Shown: piece after piece, positions 14,255 through 22,375 of the stretch | Position numbering within the stretch: position 1 is the first letter of the stretch | How the letters are laid out: the number at the start of each line of letters is the position of its first letter | NCBI GenBank assembly: GCA_024640255.1 | Contig: JAHEFI010000001.1 | Span: 310,001 to 374,000, forward strand | Source of the DNA: Bacteroidota bacterium | Lineage (GTDB): Bacteria > Bacteroidota > Bacteroidia > Chitinophagales > Chitinophagaceae | Length of the DNA: 64,000 bases | Direction: 5' to 3' | The notes under the pieces: generated by a model | What the model was told of the DNA's origin: nothing | What the model saw: the letters and a program-made list of their open reading frames with translations, nothing else | Databases searched by the model: none | Translations under genes and position numbers: made by a program

Positions 14255-14340
14255 AGTTGTAACTTTGATACACAAGGGGAGCAAGTGTTCACAAGGCGAC
14301 AGAAATGTCGCCTTGTGCAATCTCTGTAAGGGAGTTAGGT
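14255..14340 (+). repeat. Cassette-type site D
   Basis: 5' box GTTGTAACTTTGATAC then AAGGGGAGC; perfect 12-bp hairpin CACAAGGCGACA-GAAA-TGTCGCCTTGTG (14290-14317) without a T run; 3' box TGTAAGGGAGTTAGGT. TAACT (14260-14264) pairs with AGTTA (14333-14337) and TACA (14269-14272) with TGTA (14325-14328). The end GTTAGGT (14334-14340) is an exact GTTRRRY. Confidence 0.7.
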
Positions 14341-14368
14341 TAGTCGCAACTTTTCTTATATTTACTAA

Positions 14369-15124
14369 ATGAAATCATTTCTTGTTGTTATAATGTTTTT
14401 TCTCTGTGGAAATGTATATTCCCAAAATAAATTAAGTTCAAAAGAATTTACTCCTATTGAAGTATATCATTCTGAAAATTTGGTTATCACTCAAATTTCT
14501 GATAATTCATTTTTGCATACTTCATATCTTCAAACAAATGACTTTGGTAATGTTCCTTGTAACGGAATGATAGTTAGAAATAGCAATGAAGTGGTTGTAT
14601 TTGATACTCCTACAAATGATAAAAGTGCAGAAGAATTAATTAAATTCATCAAGGAAAAACTTCATTGTAAAATAAATGCGATAGTTCCAACTCACTTTCA
14701 TAGTGATTGTTTAGGGGGATTAGCCTCGTTTCACTCAAATAAAATTTCCTCATTTGCAAATTCCGCTACCATAGAATTAGCAAAAGCAAATAATGTTGTA
14801 GTACCTCAAAATGGATTTAACGATTCTCTCAAAATAAAGCTTGGAAATACATACACCATTGTAAAATATTTTGGCCAAGGACATACTAAAGATAATGTTA
14901 TAGGCTATTTCCCAAAAGAAAATATACTATTTGGGGGTTGTTTAATAAAAGAACTTCAGGCCACAAAAGGTTATTTGGGAGATGCTAATATTAGTGAATG
15001 GTCAAGTACTGTTGAGAATGTCAAACAACAATATCCCAATGTTAAAATTGTTGTACCTGGTCACGGAGAAATTGGAGGTAAAGAACTACTAGACTACACG
15101 ATTAAGTTATTTAAAAATAATTAG
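14369..15124 (+). CDS. Subclass B1 metallo-beta-lactamase-type hydrolase
   Basis: 251 residues with a secretory signal peptide (MKSFLVVIMFFLCGNVYSQ). All B1 zinc ligands are present: H109-F-H111-S-D113 (site 1/2), H172 (GHTKDN), C191 (FGGCLIK) and H232 (PGHGE). The surrounding segments (VVVFDTP, GYLGDANISEW) resemble the IND/BlaB group of Bacteroidota enzymes, and length and order match mature B1 enzymes. It is expected to be a periplasmic hydrolase of beta-lactams including carbapenems; the actual spectrum is unknown. It starts 28 bp after site D, preceded by a promoter-like TATATTTA. The VOC gene follows after 23 bp. Confidence 0.85.
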   Translation: MKSFLVVIMFFLCGNVYSQNKLSSKEFTPIEVYHSENLVITQISDNSFLHTSYLQTNDFGNVPCNGMIVRNSNEVVVFDTPTNDKSAEELIKFIKEKLHCKINAIVPTHFHSDCLGGLASFHSNKISSFANSATIELAKANNVVVPQNGFNDSLKIKLGNTYTIVKYFGQGHTKDNVIGYFPKENILFGGCLIKELQATKGYLGDANISEWSSTVENVKQQYPNVKIVVPGHGEIGGKELLDYTIKLFKNN

Positions 15125-15147
15125 AAGCGTATTTAATTATCAATTTT

Positions 15148-15561
15148 ATGAAACAAATTTTCATCAATATACCAGCTTCTGATCTTGAAAAATCTATGCA
15201 ATTTTATTTGGCATTAGGTTTTACTATCAACCCTTTATTTACTGATGAAGATCAAAAATGTATGGTATGGTCTGATTCCATTTACATAATGTTGCAATCA
15301 CTTGCTTTTTCCAATAGCTATCTAAAGAAGACTACTATAGATATAAAAAATGCTCAGATTCCATCATTTACTCTTCCTGTTGAAAGTATTGAACAAGTAA
15401 ATCAAATGATGGGAAGAGGAATTAACGCAGGTGGAAGGGAGCCAGTTGGGGTTTTTGAAGAGGATTTTATGTACTTAAGAAGTATTGAAGATTTAGATGG
15501 GTATGTCTGGGGTATTATGTGTTTAGATATTCCTAAGTTCCAGGCTGCTAAAAACAAATAA
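15148..15561 (+). CDS. VOC family (glyoxalase-like) protein
   Basis: 137 residues forming one vicinal-oxygen-chelate unit pair: FINIPASDLEKSMQFYLALGF at the start and DFMYLRSIEDLDGYVWGIM at the end. This is the layout of the 'extradiol dioxygenase/glyoxalase' proteins close to lactoylglutathione-lyase-like proteins. Members bind metal for isomerisation, ring cleavage or drug sequestration; the substrate here is unknown. It lies 23 bp after the metallo-beta-lactamase gene in the same orientation and may be co-transcribed. No cassette-type site separates the two. Confidence 0.75.
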   Translation: MKQIFINIPASDLEKSMQFYLALGFTINPLFTDEDQKCMVWSDSIYIMLQSLAFSNSYLKKTTIDIKNAQIPSFTLPVESIEQVNQMMGRGINAGGREPVGVFEEDFMYLRSIEDLDGYVWGIMCLDIPKFQAAKNK

Positions 15562-15571
15562 TTGTCTTTCT

Positions 15572-16711
15572 TTAAATCTTTTTTCTAAAACTTCTTTCTG
15601 CTTTTTTCCAAAAACTAAAAAAGGAAGGATAATAGCCTGTAACTTCTGGGAACATCCAATCTCTTTCATCTTTTATGCCAGGGTAATAAGTAAATGCAGG
15701 ATGTTCTTTTGAGATTATTTTTTGATCATCCCATGAATTATTGGCTTTGTATATATTTTTTATTTCTTCTATCTCTCCCGTAAATATTTGTATGCCTTCG
15801 ATGTTCTTTGTTAGCTCCAATATAAACTGAATCACTTTATCACTTACCGGATATTGATTAAAATGAGAAGGCTCTAATAGTAATACACGATTTACTTTTT
15901 CTTCTTTACGCCAATTGGGATCAAGATTGTATGAATTATAGATTAAAGTTGGTAAATCTGTATCAATTTCTGGCAAAGTAGTTTCTGGTAGTTTTGTCTT
16001 TAAAACTTGCTCAGTCGTTTTTTGTAAAGCATCAGGTAAAGCCATATTAACCAATTGCTCATAAGGATTATCCAAGAAAGTATTTTGTTGTTTGGAGAAA
16101 GTATATTTATTGATATTCTCTTGATTACAATAATATTTCTTACTTGAGAAGGCGCCAGCTACCCATTGCCAGCTACAATTATTACTAGCAATGTCTCCAT
16201 CTAATAAATGGTAATACATCCACTTAGAAGGCTCTAACCAATGGGTTTTACCAATATTACAGGCAATTGAGGCTAGGTACATTCTACTATGATTATACAT
16301 ATAGCCCTTTTCATATAATCCATGGATAGCTAAGTCAATACTTTCTATACCTGTTTTAGCATGTGAAATAGAAGCTATCATTTGATGATGCACTACTTCT
16401 TGTTGATCTTGTTTTAAATCTTCCCAGATTTGTATTCCTTTATTTTGCCAAACTCTTTGAAAATATTCACGCCAAGCTAATTCTTGAATAATTTTTTCAA
16501 TAGCAGGATAGGGATACTTCTTCTCTAATATTTTATTCATCACTTGTTTAATAGAGATGACGCCCCTAGAGATATATGGCGACAAATAAGTTATTTGCCC
16601 ATTAATAAAATTCCTGGTTTTTGCATATTTGATAGGATCAATAGCATTGACTCTTTCTAAAACCTTTTCGTATTCAGTTGAAAAATCAAGCGTATTATAT
16701 TTTTCCATCAT
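15572..16711 (-). CDS. Photolyase C-terminal FAD-binding domain protein
   Basis: 379 residues. The segment TRNFINGQITYLSPYISRGVIS, ELAWREYFQRVWQNKG and the highly conserved YNHSRMYLAS...WYHLLDGDIASNNCSWQW are FAD-binding-7 motifs of cryptochrome/photolyase proteins. There is no N-terminal antenna (photolyase alpha/beta) domain of the usual length, so it is a stand-alone FAD-binding form known in Bacteroidota. A probable role is light-dependent DNA repair or blue-light sensing. It overlaps the upstream photolyase gene by 17 bp, and the two are one operon. Confidence 0.85.
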   Translation of the reverse strand: MMEKYNTLDFSTEYEKVLERVNAIDPIKYAKTRNFINGQITYLSPYISRGVISIKQVMNKILEKKYPYPAIEKIIQELAWREYFQRVWQNKGIQIWEDLKQDQQEVVHHQMIASISHAKTGIESIDLAIHGLYEKGYMYNHSRMYLASIACNIGKTHWLEPSKWMYYHLLDGDIASNNCSWQWVAGAFSSKKYYCNQENINKYTFSKQQNTFLDNPYEQLVNMALPDALQKTTEQVLKTKLPETTLPEIDTDLPTLIYNSYNLDPNWRKEEKVNRVLLLEPSHFNQYPVSDKVIQFILELTKNIEGIQIFTGEIEEIKNIYKANNSWDDQKIISKEHPAFTYYPGIKDERDWMFPEVTGYYPSFFSFWKKAERSFRKKI

Positions 16712-18188
16712 CGATCTTCTTTAAAAATTGATTAGCGTTCTGTAAATGTGCTTTTTTCTTTTCCTCACTCATCTTGTCAAATGTTCCTACTAACATTCCC
16801 AATCTTGGGTTCTTTAAGAAGAAGTTTCTATGTTCATGCATGAAACGCCAAAATAGTCCATCCCATATTCCTTGCCAATCTCCTTTTTCGTAATCACTCA
16901 TTTTCATCAAATAATTACTTCCACTGATATAAGGTTTGGTAGTCATCAATCCGCCATCTGCAAACTGCGTCATACCATACACATTTGGTACCATCACCCA
17001 GTCATATGCATCTATAAACATTTCCATAAACCATCTATACACTTCATCTGGGTCAAATTCGCAGAGCAACATGAAATTGCCAAGTACCATTAACCTTTCA
17101 ATATGATGACAATATCCCGTTTCTAGAATTTTGTGTATTGTTTGATCAATGGGTGGTATACCAGTAGTCCCAGTCCAAAAGCTTGCAGGTATTTTTCTTG
17201 TAAATTTCCAGTAATTAGTGGTTCGTTGTTTACTACCTTCTCTCTCATAAACAATTCTAATAAATTCTCTCCATCCAATGATTTGTCTAATAAAACCTTC
17301 TAAGGAGTTGAGAGGGATATTTTTTTCTTGCCCAATGATTAAGGCTTTATCGATAATCTTTTGTGGGGTAAGCAATCCAATATTTAACATGGGGCTTAGA
17401 ACTGAATGATACAATACTGTTTCTTTTGCAACTATTGCATCTTCATATATTCCAAACTTTTCAAATCTATTTTTTAAGAAATCATCTAACCAATTATCAG
17501 CATCTTTGAATGTATGCACAAATAAAGGAGTATCATTAATCTTTCCAATATGCTTTGAAAAATATTTTTTCGTATAAGCTTTTGCTTCGATTATGTATTT
17601 ATCTTCTTTGATGATTGGGAGCTCTGGTACTATTTCTTTTTTTGGGAACTTCATTCTATTTTCCGAATCATAAGTCCATTTGCCTCCAGAAGGCTTTCCA
17701 TCTTTTTCTAAAAGTATTTTTCTTTCTTTTCTTTGCCAAGTATAAAAATCTGTTTGAAAATATGTTTTTCTTTTGCTAAAAAAATCTGCAACACTATTTA
17801 TGCTATTTAAAAAATAGGGAGTTTCGCTTACATGAATTTTTATTCCATACTTTTTCCCTGCATTGGTAATTTTTTTCATTAACCAATTGTCCACTACTTC
17901 GGTTATGTATATTGATGAAACTCCATTCTTTCCAAGGGTCTCTATTAATTTTGAGCAATCTGCTTCTTTTGTGTTGTGTTCGATATAATTTACTTCGACA
18001 CCCTTAGTTTTTAAATAATCTTCATAGAACTTCATACTCGCTCTATGTAATACTATCTTTTGCTGATGAAAGTGGTATTGCGTAAAAAAGAGAGCCTCTT
18101 CAATTAAGTACACCTTTCTGCCTTTTTCAACCACAGGGTTGTTATTAAAAAGCTGATGGGGGAAAATGAGGGATACTGAATGAGGCAT
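16695..18188 (-). CDS. Cryptochrome/photolyase of the FeS-BCP family lacking the cluster cysteines
   Basis: 497 residues: N-terminal DPRP-type domain (SLIFPHQLFNN...), then a helical FAD domain with IERLMVLGNFMLLCEFDPDEVYRWFMEMFIDAYDWVMVPNVYGMSQ-type sequence (here GMTQFADGGLM). This is the bacterial (6-4) photolyase / CryB family. In PhrB-type members four cysteines bind a 4Fe-4S cluster, three of them after the SDY motif. Here that motif reads MSDYEKGDWQGIWDGLFW, with no cysteine, and the earlier position is also not Cys. So it is probably a cluster-less branch. It is the first gene of the operon with the FAD-domain protein. Confidence 0.85.
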   Translation of the reverse strand: MPHSVSLIFPHQLFNNNPVVEKGRKVYLIEEALFFTQYHFHQQKIVLHRASMKFYEDYLKTKGVEVNYIEHNTKEADCSKLIETLGKNGVSSIYITEVVDNWLMKKITNAGKKYGIKIHVSETPYFLNSINSVADFFSKRKTYFQTDFYTWQRKERKILLEKDGKPSGGKWTYDSENRMKFPKKEIVPELPIIKEDKYIIEAKAYTKKYFSKHIGKINDTPLFVHTFKDADNWLDDFLKNRFEKFGIYEDAIVAKETVLYHSVLSPMLNIGLLTPQKIIDKALIIGQEKNIPLNSLEGFIRQIIGWREFIRIVYEREGSKQRTTNYWKFTRKIPASFWTGTTGIPPIDQTIHKILETGYCHHIERLMVLGNFMLLCEFDPDEVYRWFMEMFIDAYDWVMVPNVYGMTQFADGGLMTTKPYISGSNYLMKMSDYEKGDWQGIWDGLFWRFMHEHRNFFLKNPRLGMLVGTFDKMSEEKKKAHLQNANQFLKKIDDGKI

Positions 18189-18300
18189 GAGATGGCTATG
18201 TGTTTCATTTTAAGAACATTATTTTGGTTAAATTGTTCGAAAATTCAAGAATATTTATTCAAATTTGTATAAATAGTATTTTGCCTGCAATAGTACTCTT

Positions 18301-18663
18301 ATGAAATTAGTAGAATTTATAAGTATAGTGATTATTAGTGGCCTTCCTTGGTGGTTTATCGACTATCATACATACACAAGTATTCATGCTAATACCTATC
18401 TTTCTTTTGCGTTAGTAGCTATTTGCGCATCAGTTATATTTTATAAGTTTCAATACAAATTCTGGAATGTATTGCTGCTATCATTAGCAGCTCATCAACT
18501 AGCTCTCATTATAAAAGTGATAATAGATATTTTTGAAGATTCTAGTAATCATAATCTTCTTCCGTTTGAGATGATTATTTATTTATTTTTCGATTTTATT
18601 ATATGTCTTACTTCGTTATTTATTGTTTCTAAAATAAAAGAGTACCATTTAAATAAAAAGTAA
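18301..18663 (+). CDS. Four-helix membrane protein, unknown
   Basis: 120 residues with hydrophobic segments at about 4-22, 32-47, 55-77 and 88-110 and a lysine-rich C-terminus; no signal peptide or recognised family. It is divergent from the photolyase operon (112-bp gap) and followed by the isomerase gene after 73 bp. I cannot assign a role. Confidence 0.6.
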   Translation: MKLVEFISIVIISGLPWWFIDYHTYTSIHANTYLSFALVAICASVIFYKFQYKFWNVLLLSLAAHQLALIIKVIIDIFEDSSNHNLLPFEMIIYLFFDFIICLTSLFIVSKIKEYHLNKK

Positions 18664-18736
18664 AGTACTAAAGCTAGTTTAGACGGAATTTTACTAAATT
18701 GTAGCATCAATAAATATTATAACTCAATTGCTTGCT

Positions 18737-19630
18737 ATGAAAACCAACAAATTTTTAAAGGCTTCTTTACTATTTTCTGCCTTTATCGCACTAAGCTTAA
18801 TGGCTTTTAAGCCTATCAACAAAACTGCCAATCCCGATAAACCTTTTGGAGGATTAGCTTTATATACCGTTCGTGATGCCATGATGAAAGATGCAAGAGC
18901 AACTTTAGAGAAAGTGGCACAAGCAGGTTATGTAAATGTGGAATCTGCTGGGTATAATAACGGTAAGTTTTATAATTTATCTCCAGCTGATTTTAAGGCT
19001 TTGCTAGATGAAATGAAATTAACGCCTATCTCTGCACATCAGGGTACGGTTACTTTTGCTAATGTAGATCAACAAATTGCAGATTTAAAAACAGCAGGAT
19101 TTAAATATTTTGTAATTCCTGTACCTCCAATGGGTAGTTTTTATTTTGACGCTGCAAATAAAAAAATGGCCATGAAAGGTAATGCTAAAGCTTTAGCGGA
19201 AACCTTAAATATTTTAGGGGCTAAATGTAAAGCAGCAGGTTTGGAATTATTGTATCATAACCATGATTTTGAATTTTCAAAAGATGCGGATGGCAATGTA
19301 ATTTTAGATTACTTATTAGAGCATTGCGATGCAAACACTGTAAACTTTCAAATGGATTTATATTGGGTAACAAAAGCGGGTCAAGACCCGATTGAATACT
19401 TTAAGCGTTATCCAGGTAGATTTAAAATATGGCACGTGAAAGATATGGATGATCAAGGTCGTTTTGCTCCAGTGGGCAATGGTAAGATTGATTTCAAAAG
19501 AATTCTAGCCAATAAGAAATTAGCTGGGATGCAATATTACTATGTTGAACAAGATGCTTGTTTCAATGAAACTCCTTTAGAAGCTATTGTGATTAGCCAT
19601 AAAGGATTGGCGAATATTGGTTTCAAGTAA
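18737..19630 (+). CDS. Secreted sugar phosphate isomerase/epimerase-like TIM-barrel protein
   Basis: 297 residues from ATG 18737 (a TTG at 18728 is also in frame). A signal peptide (LLFSAFIALSLMAFKP) precedes an AP-endonuclease-2/xylose-isomerase-like TIM barrel: LALYTVRDAM, ISAHQGT, YHNHDFEF (metal-site His), MDLYWVTKAG, IWHVKDMD and YVEQDAC. Such exported isomerase-like proteins are common in Bacteroidota and usually sit near Gfo/Idh/MocA oxidoreductases, as here (20,918-22,318). The exact sugar or polyol substrate is unknown. A terminator follows at 19652. Confidence 0.85.
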   Translation: MKTNKFLKASLLFSAFIALSLMAFKPINKTANPDKPFGGLALYTVRDAMMKDARATLEKVAQAGYVNVESAGYNNGKFYNLSPADFKALLDEMKLTPISAHQGTVTFANVDQQIADLKTAGFKYFVIPVPPMGSFYFDAANKKMAMKGNAKALAETLNILGAKCKAAGLELLYHNHDFEFSKDADGNVILDYLLEHCDANTVNFQMDLYWVTKAGQDPIEYFKRYPGRFKIWHVKDMDDQGRFAPVGNGKIDFKRILANKKLAGMQYYYVEQDACFNETPLEAIVISHKGLANIGFK

Positions 19631-19651
19631 ACTTAAAATCGTTTTAATAGG

Positions 19652-19679
19652 AATCCCTCGAAATTTTCGGGGGATTTTT
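19652..19679 (+). terminator. Intrinsic terminator after isomerase gene
   Basis: AATCCC-T-CGA paired with TCG-G-GGGATT around an AATTT loop, followed by TTTTA; 22 bp after the isomerase stop. Confidence 0.7.
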
Positions 19680-19704
19680 ATTTTAAAGACTTACATTTAT
19701 CTAT

Positions 19705-20100
19705 ATGAAAAACATCAAAAGAAGACATTTTTTATCTTTAGCAACTTTTATACCTTTTTTAAATTTCAAGAAAATGGACAATCAAAATCCTAAACAAGTA
19801 ATTCATCATGTATTTTTTTGGTTAAAGAATCCTAATTCTGAAACTGACAAAGCTGCTTTAAAAGAAGGATTAAAAACTTTAGAAGCCATCAAAGAGGTTA
19901 AAAAATTATATATAGGCGAGCCAGCTTCTACTTTAAAAAGAGATGTTGTTGTAACAGACTATCAAGTAACAGAAATGATGATTTTTAATAGTACTCAAGA
20001 TCAAGATATCTATCAAGTTCACCCTATCCACAAGGCTTTTGTAGACAAGTATAGCCATTTATGGGACAAGGTAGTGGTATATGATATGTTGGTTGATTAA
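19705..20100 (+). CDS. Dabb-family (stress-responsive A/B barrel) protein
   Basis: 131 residues. The start KRRHFLSLATFIPF resembles a short Tat/secretory leader; an alternative start is Met24. The Dabb ferredoxin-like domain follows: VIHHVFFWLKNP, LKTLEAIKEVKKLYIGEPA, DYQVTEMMIFNSTQDQDIYQVHPIHKAF. Dabb domains form dimeric barrels and may bind small molecules or act as small lyases; no function is assigned here. It ends convergent with, and overlapping by 4 bp, the VanZ-domain gene. Confidence 0.85.
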   Translation: MKNIKRRHFLSLATFIPFLNFKKMDNQNPKQVIHHVFFWLKNPNSETDKAALKEGLKTLEAIKEVKKLYIGEPASTLKRDVVVTDYQVTEMMIFNSTQDQDIYQVHPIHKAFVDKYSHLWDKVVVYDMLVD

Positions 20101-20918
20101 GGCTTAGTATGATCTTGACAAACCAAAACTAATGAGGCTGTTTCAGATTCATCAATAATCAAAGTAACATGGTTGCCAATTTTCAAATCTTTAAACGATG
20201 CTATACCGTTTGAAGTTTTATAGGCAGTTTTATTGGTGATTTTGATAATTTGTTGAACACTATCTTTTCTTTGAATTGTGAAATTGTCTCTTTCAATTGA
20301 AATTATTTTACCCGTACCACCCGTTCCACCACATAAATCACAGCACTTATTTTTTTTAAGCATCTCTCTTCTTAACGGAGGCAAGCTTTTGATAAAGCTT
20401 TTATAACCAAAGTAAATACTAGCTACCATTACTAATGTTACAATAGATATTAAAATTTTGTACTTCTTTACAAATACTAAAAATTTCGGCCAAATGGTAT
20501 TTTTCCAATATCCAATCATTATGCCAATGGCATTCAGTATTACATCATCAATATCAAAAATGCCAATATGTAAAATAGCTTGAATACCTTCAATTAAAAA
20601 ACTACTCAATATAGAAACAACAATAATTTGTTTCCAATTGGTTGTAGTAAATACAAAAGGAATCAAAAACCCAAGGGGAACTAGTAAAACTATGTTTCCA
20701 ATAATATTCATTCCACCAATTAACCATCCCCCTGATCCAAGCAAATAGGGAATGATTGTCTTGAGAGGTGTCCAATTGGCTGATCCATCATGTGTTCCAG
20801 AAAAATCTAATGTGACATAGCCAAAATGTAAGGCTGGTATGTCTTTTAAAATTAATACTTTAACAATAAGTCCAATGTAGGCAATCAATAGAATTGCTGG
20901 AAACAATTTCTGCTTCAT
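20097..20918 (-). CDS. VanZ-like membrane protein with C-terminal beta domain
   Basis: 273 residues from ATG 20918, chosen because it forms a TAATG stop-start overlap with the upstream oxidoreductase gene. VanZ segments: IIGNIVLLVPLGFLIPF, SFLIEGIQAILHIGIFDIDDVILNAIGIMIGYW, with about five membrane helices. After the last helix comes a C-terminal cytoplasmic or periplasmic part with KCCDLCGGTGGTGKI and a DUF5666-like small beta domain (KIISIERDNFTIQRKD ... IGNHVTLII). VanZ is linked to glycopeptide resistance, but most family members have unknown roles. Confidence 0.75.
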   Translation of the reverse strand: MKQKLFPAILLIAYIGLIVKVLILKDIPALHFGYVTLDFSGTHDGSANWTPLKTIIPYLLGSGGWLIGGMNIIGNIVLLVPLGFLIPFVFTTTNWKQIIVVSILSSFLIEGIQAILHIGIFDIDDVILNAIGIMIGYWKNTIWPKFLVFVKKYKILISIVTLVMVASIYFGYKSFIKSLPPLRREMLKKNKCCDLCGGTGGTGKIISIERDNFTIQRKDSVQQIIKITNKTAYKTSNGIASFKDLKIGNHVTLIIDESETASLVLVCQDHTKP

Positions 20919-22318
20919 TATTTCAATTTCATATTCACTGGATCCCAACTAATTATTTTTTTACTGAAATAACTCTCATTACAAGAAAGAGCAGGAGCGG
21001 CAGCTCTGAATCCAAATGCAGCATCTTCCACTACTGGCTTACCAGTTCTGATAGAATCAAAGAAATTTGCAAAATGATCTAAATGATCATCGTATCCTAC
21101 GGGTGCCTTATAAACTATATCTTCTTTTGTTCTTCTCTTTCTTTGATCTGCAGTCCATTTAGCATCATAATCTTTTTGCATTTCCTCTTGCATTGCTTTT
21201 GAGAAAGTGAATAAAGAATCATAACCACCAAATCCTGGAGCTTCAGGCATTAAGCTATGTTTAACAGTAATATTATTACCAATTACATCAATCACACCTT
21301 CAGATCCAATTAACCTAATTTGCTCCTGACCTCCAGTACCACTGATAAAATTTACTTGTAGTGTCATTAGGAATGCAGCATGGTCTTTTGTTTTTGGATA
21401 TTGCATCACACCTGACATTACATCTGGTAGATTTCTACCATCTTTCCAATAACTAAATTGCCCAGTGCTATAAATATTTTCAGGCCCTTTTGAATTTGTC
21501 ATAAAGTGTGTCCCACTTAATAAGTGTATAAACAAATCACCTGCTACACCTGTTCCTACTTCTTTAAATGCTCTCCACCAGAAAAACTTCTTAGCATCAA
21601 AAGCCATCTTTTCTGTTACTTCAATAAACTTATCCCAATTAGTGGTTAATGCACTAGCATCTTTTGGAATGGTATATTCCCAAGCACCAATGGAACTTTG
21701 TCTGTCATATACAGCATTTACCATATTTAATTCACCAATTTCACCAGCAGCAATTAATTCTTTAGCTTTTGCAAGTCCAATACTACTTACTCTTTGACTG
21801 CCTACTTGCACTACTTTGCCAGATTTTTTTGCCGCTTCTATTACTGCATGTCCTTCACTTATTTTATATACCATTGGTTTTTCACAATACACGTGTTTAC
21901 CTTTTGCTAAAGCGTCTAAAGTAATTCTTGCATGCCATACGTCAGTTGTACAAACTAAAACTGCATCAATATCTTTTCGATCTAATAAATCTTTATAGTT
22001 ATTGGTGGTATATAAATCTTTGCCAAATTGTTCTTTAGCATTTTCTAATCTACCGTTGTATAAATCACAAATGCCCGCTAATTCTACGCCAGGAACTTTT
22101 AAAGCAGTTCTTAAATCAAAATGACCTTGTACACCATATCCAATTACGCCAATTTTAATTGTATCGTTGGCCGAAAACTTTCTATCGTATAATAAAATAC
22201 GTTCTTCTGCTTTTGCATCTGCTGCTAAAGAGGATAAAGGAGATGCTGCAGCAAATAAGCTAGTAGCGCCTATTTGTTGTAAAAATTTTCTTCTTGAATT
22301 TGAGTTGTTGTTTTTCAT
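20918..22318 (-). CDS. Gfo/Idh/MocA-family oxidoreductase with Tat signal
   Basis: 466 residues. A twin-arginine signal (SRRKFLQQIGATSLFAAAS) is followed by a Rossmann fold (IKIGVIGYGVQGHFDLRTAL, AGICDLYNGR), the conserved EKPMV dyad (GKHVYCEKPMVY) and the C-terminal alpha/beta domain. Members use NAD(P) to oxidise sugars, cyclitols or related compounds; some exported members act as glycoside hydrolases via NAD. The substrate is unknown. The stop codon overlaps the start of the VanZ gene (TAATG). Confidence 0.9.
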   Translation of the reverse strand: MKNNNSNSRRKFLQQIGATSLFAAASPLSSLAADAKAEERILLYDRKFSANDTIKIGVIGYGVQGHFDLRTALKVPGVELAGICDLYNGRLENAKEQFGKDLYTTNNYKDLLDRKDIDAVLVCTTDVWHARITLDALAKGKHVYCEKPMVYKISEGHAVIEAAKKSGKVVQVGSQRVSSIGLAKAKELIAAGEIGELNMVNAVYDRQSSIGAWEYTIPKDASALTTNWDKFIEVTEKMAFDAKKFFWWRAFKEVGTGVAGDLFIHLLSGTHFMTNSKGPENIYSTGQFSYWKDGRNLPDVMSGVMQYPKTKDHAAFLMTLQVNFISGTGGQEQIRLIGSEGVIDVIGNNITVKHSLMPEAPGFGGYDSLFTFSKAMQEEMQKDYDAKWTADQRKRRTKEDIVYKAPVGYDDHLDHFANFFDSIRTGKPVVEDAAFGFRAAAPALSCNESYFSKKIISWDPVNMKLK

Positions 22319-22375
22319 ACAAGCATTTTGAAATGATAAAAATGTATTGAACCCGCTTATTAAATATACTGAATA

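Noticed and set aside
16872..17093. Plus-strand ORF opposite the photolyase gene
   Set aside because: It lies entirely antisense to well-conserved photolyase codons and has no promoter or family match.
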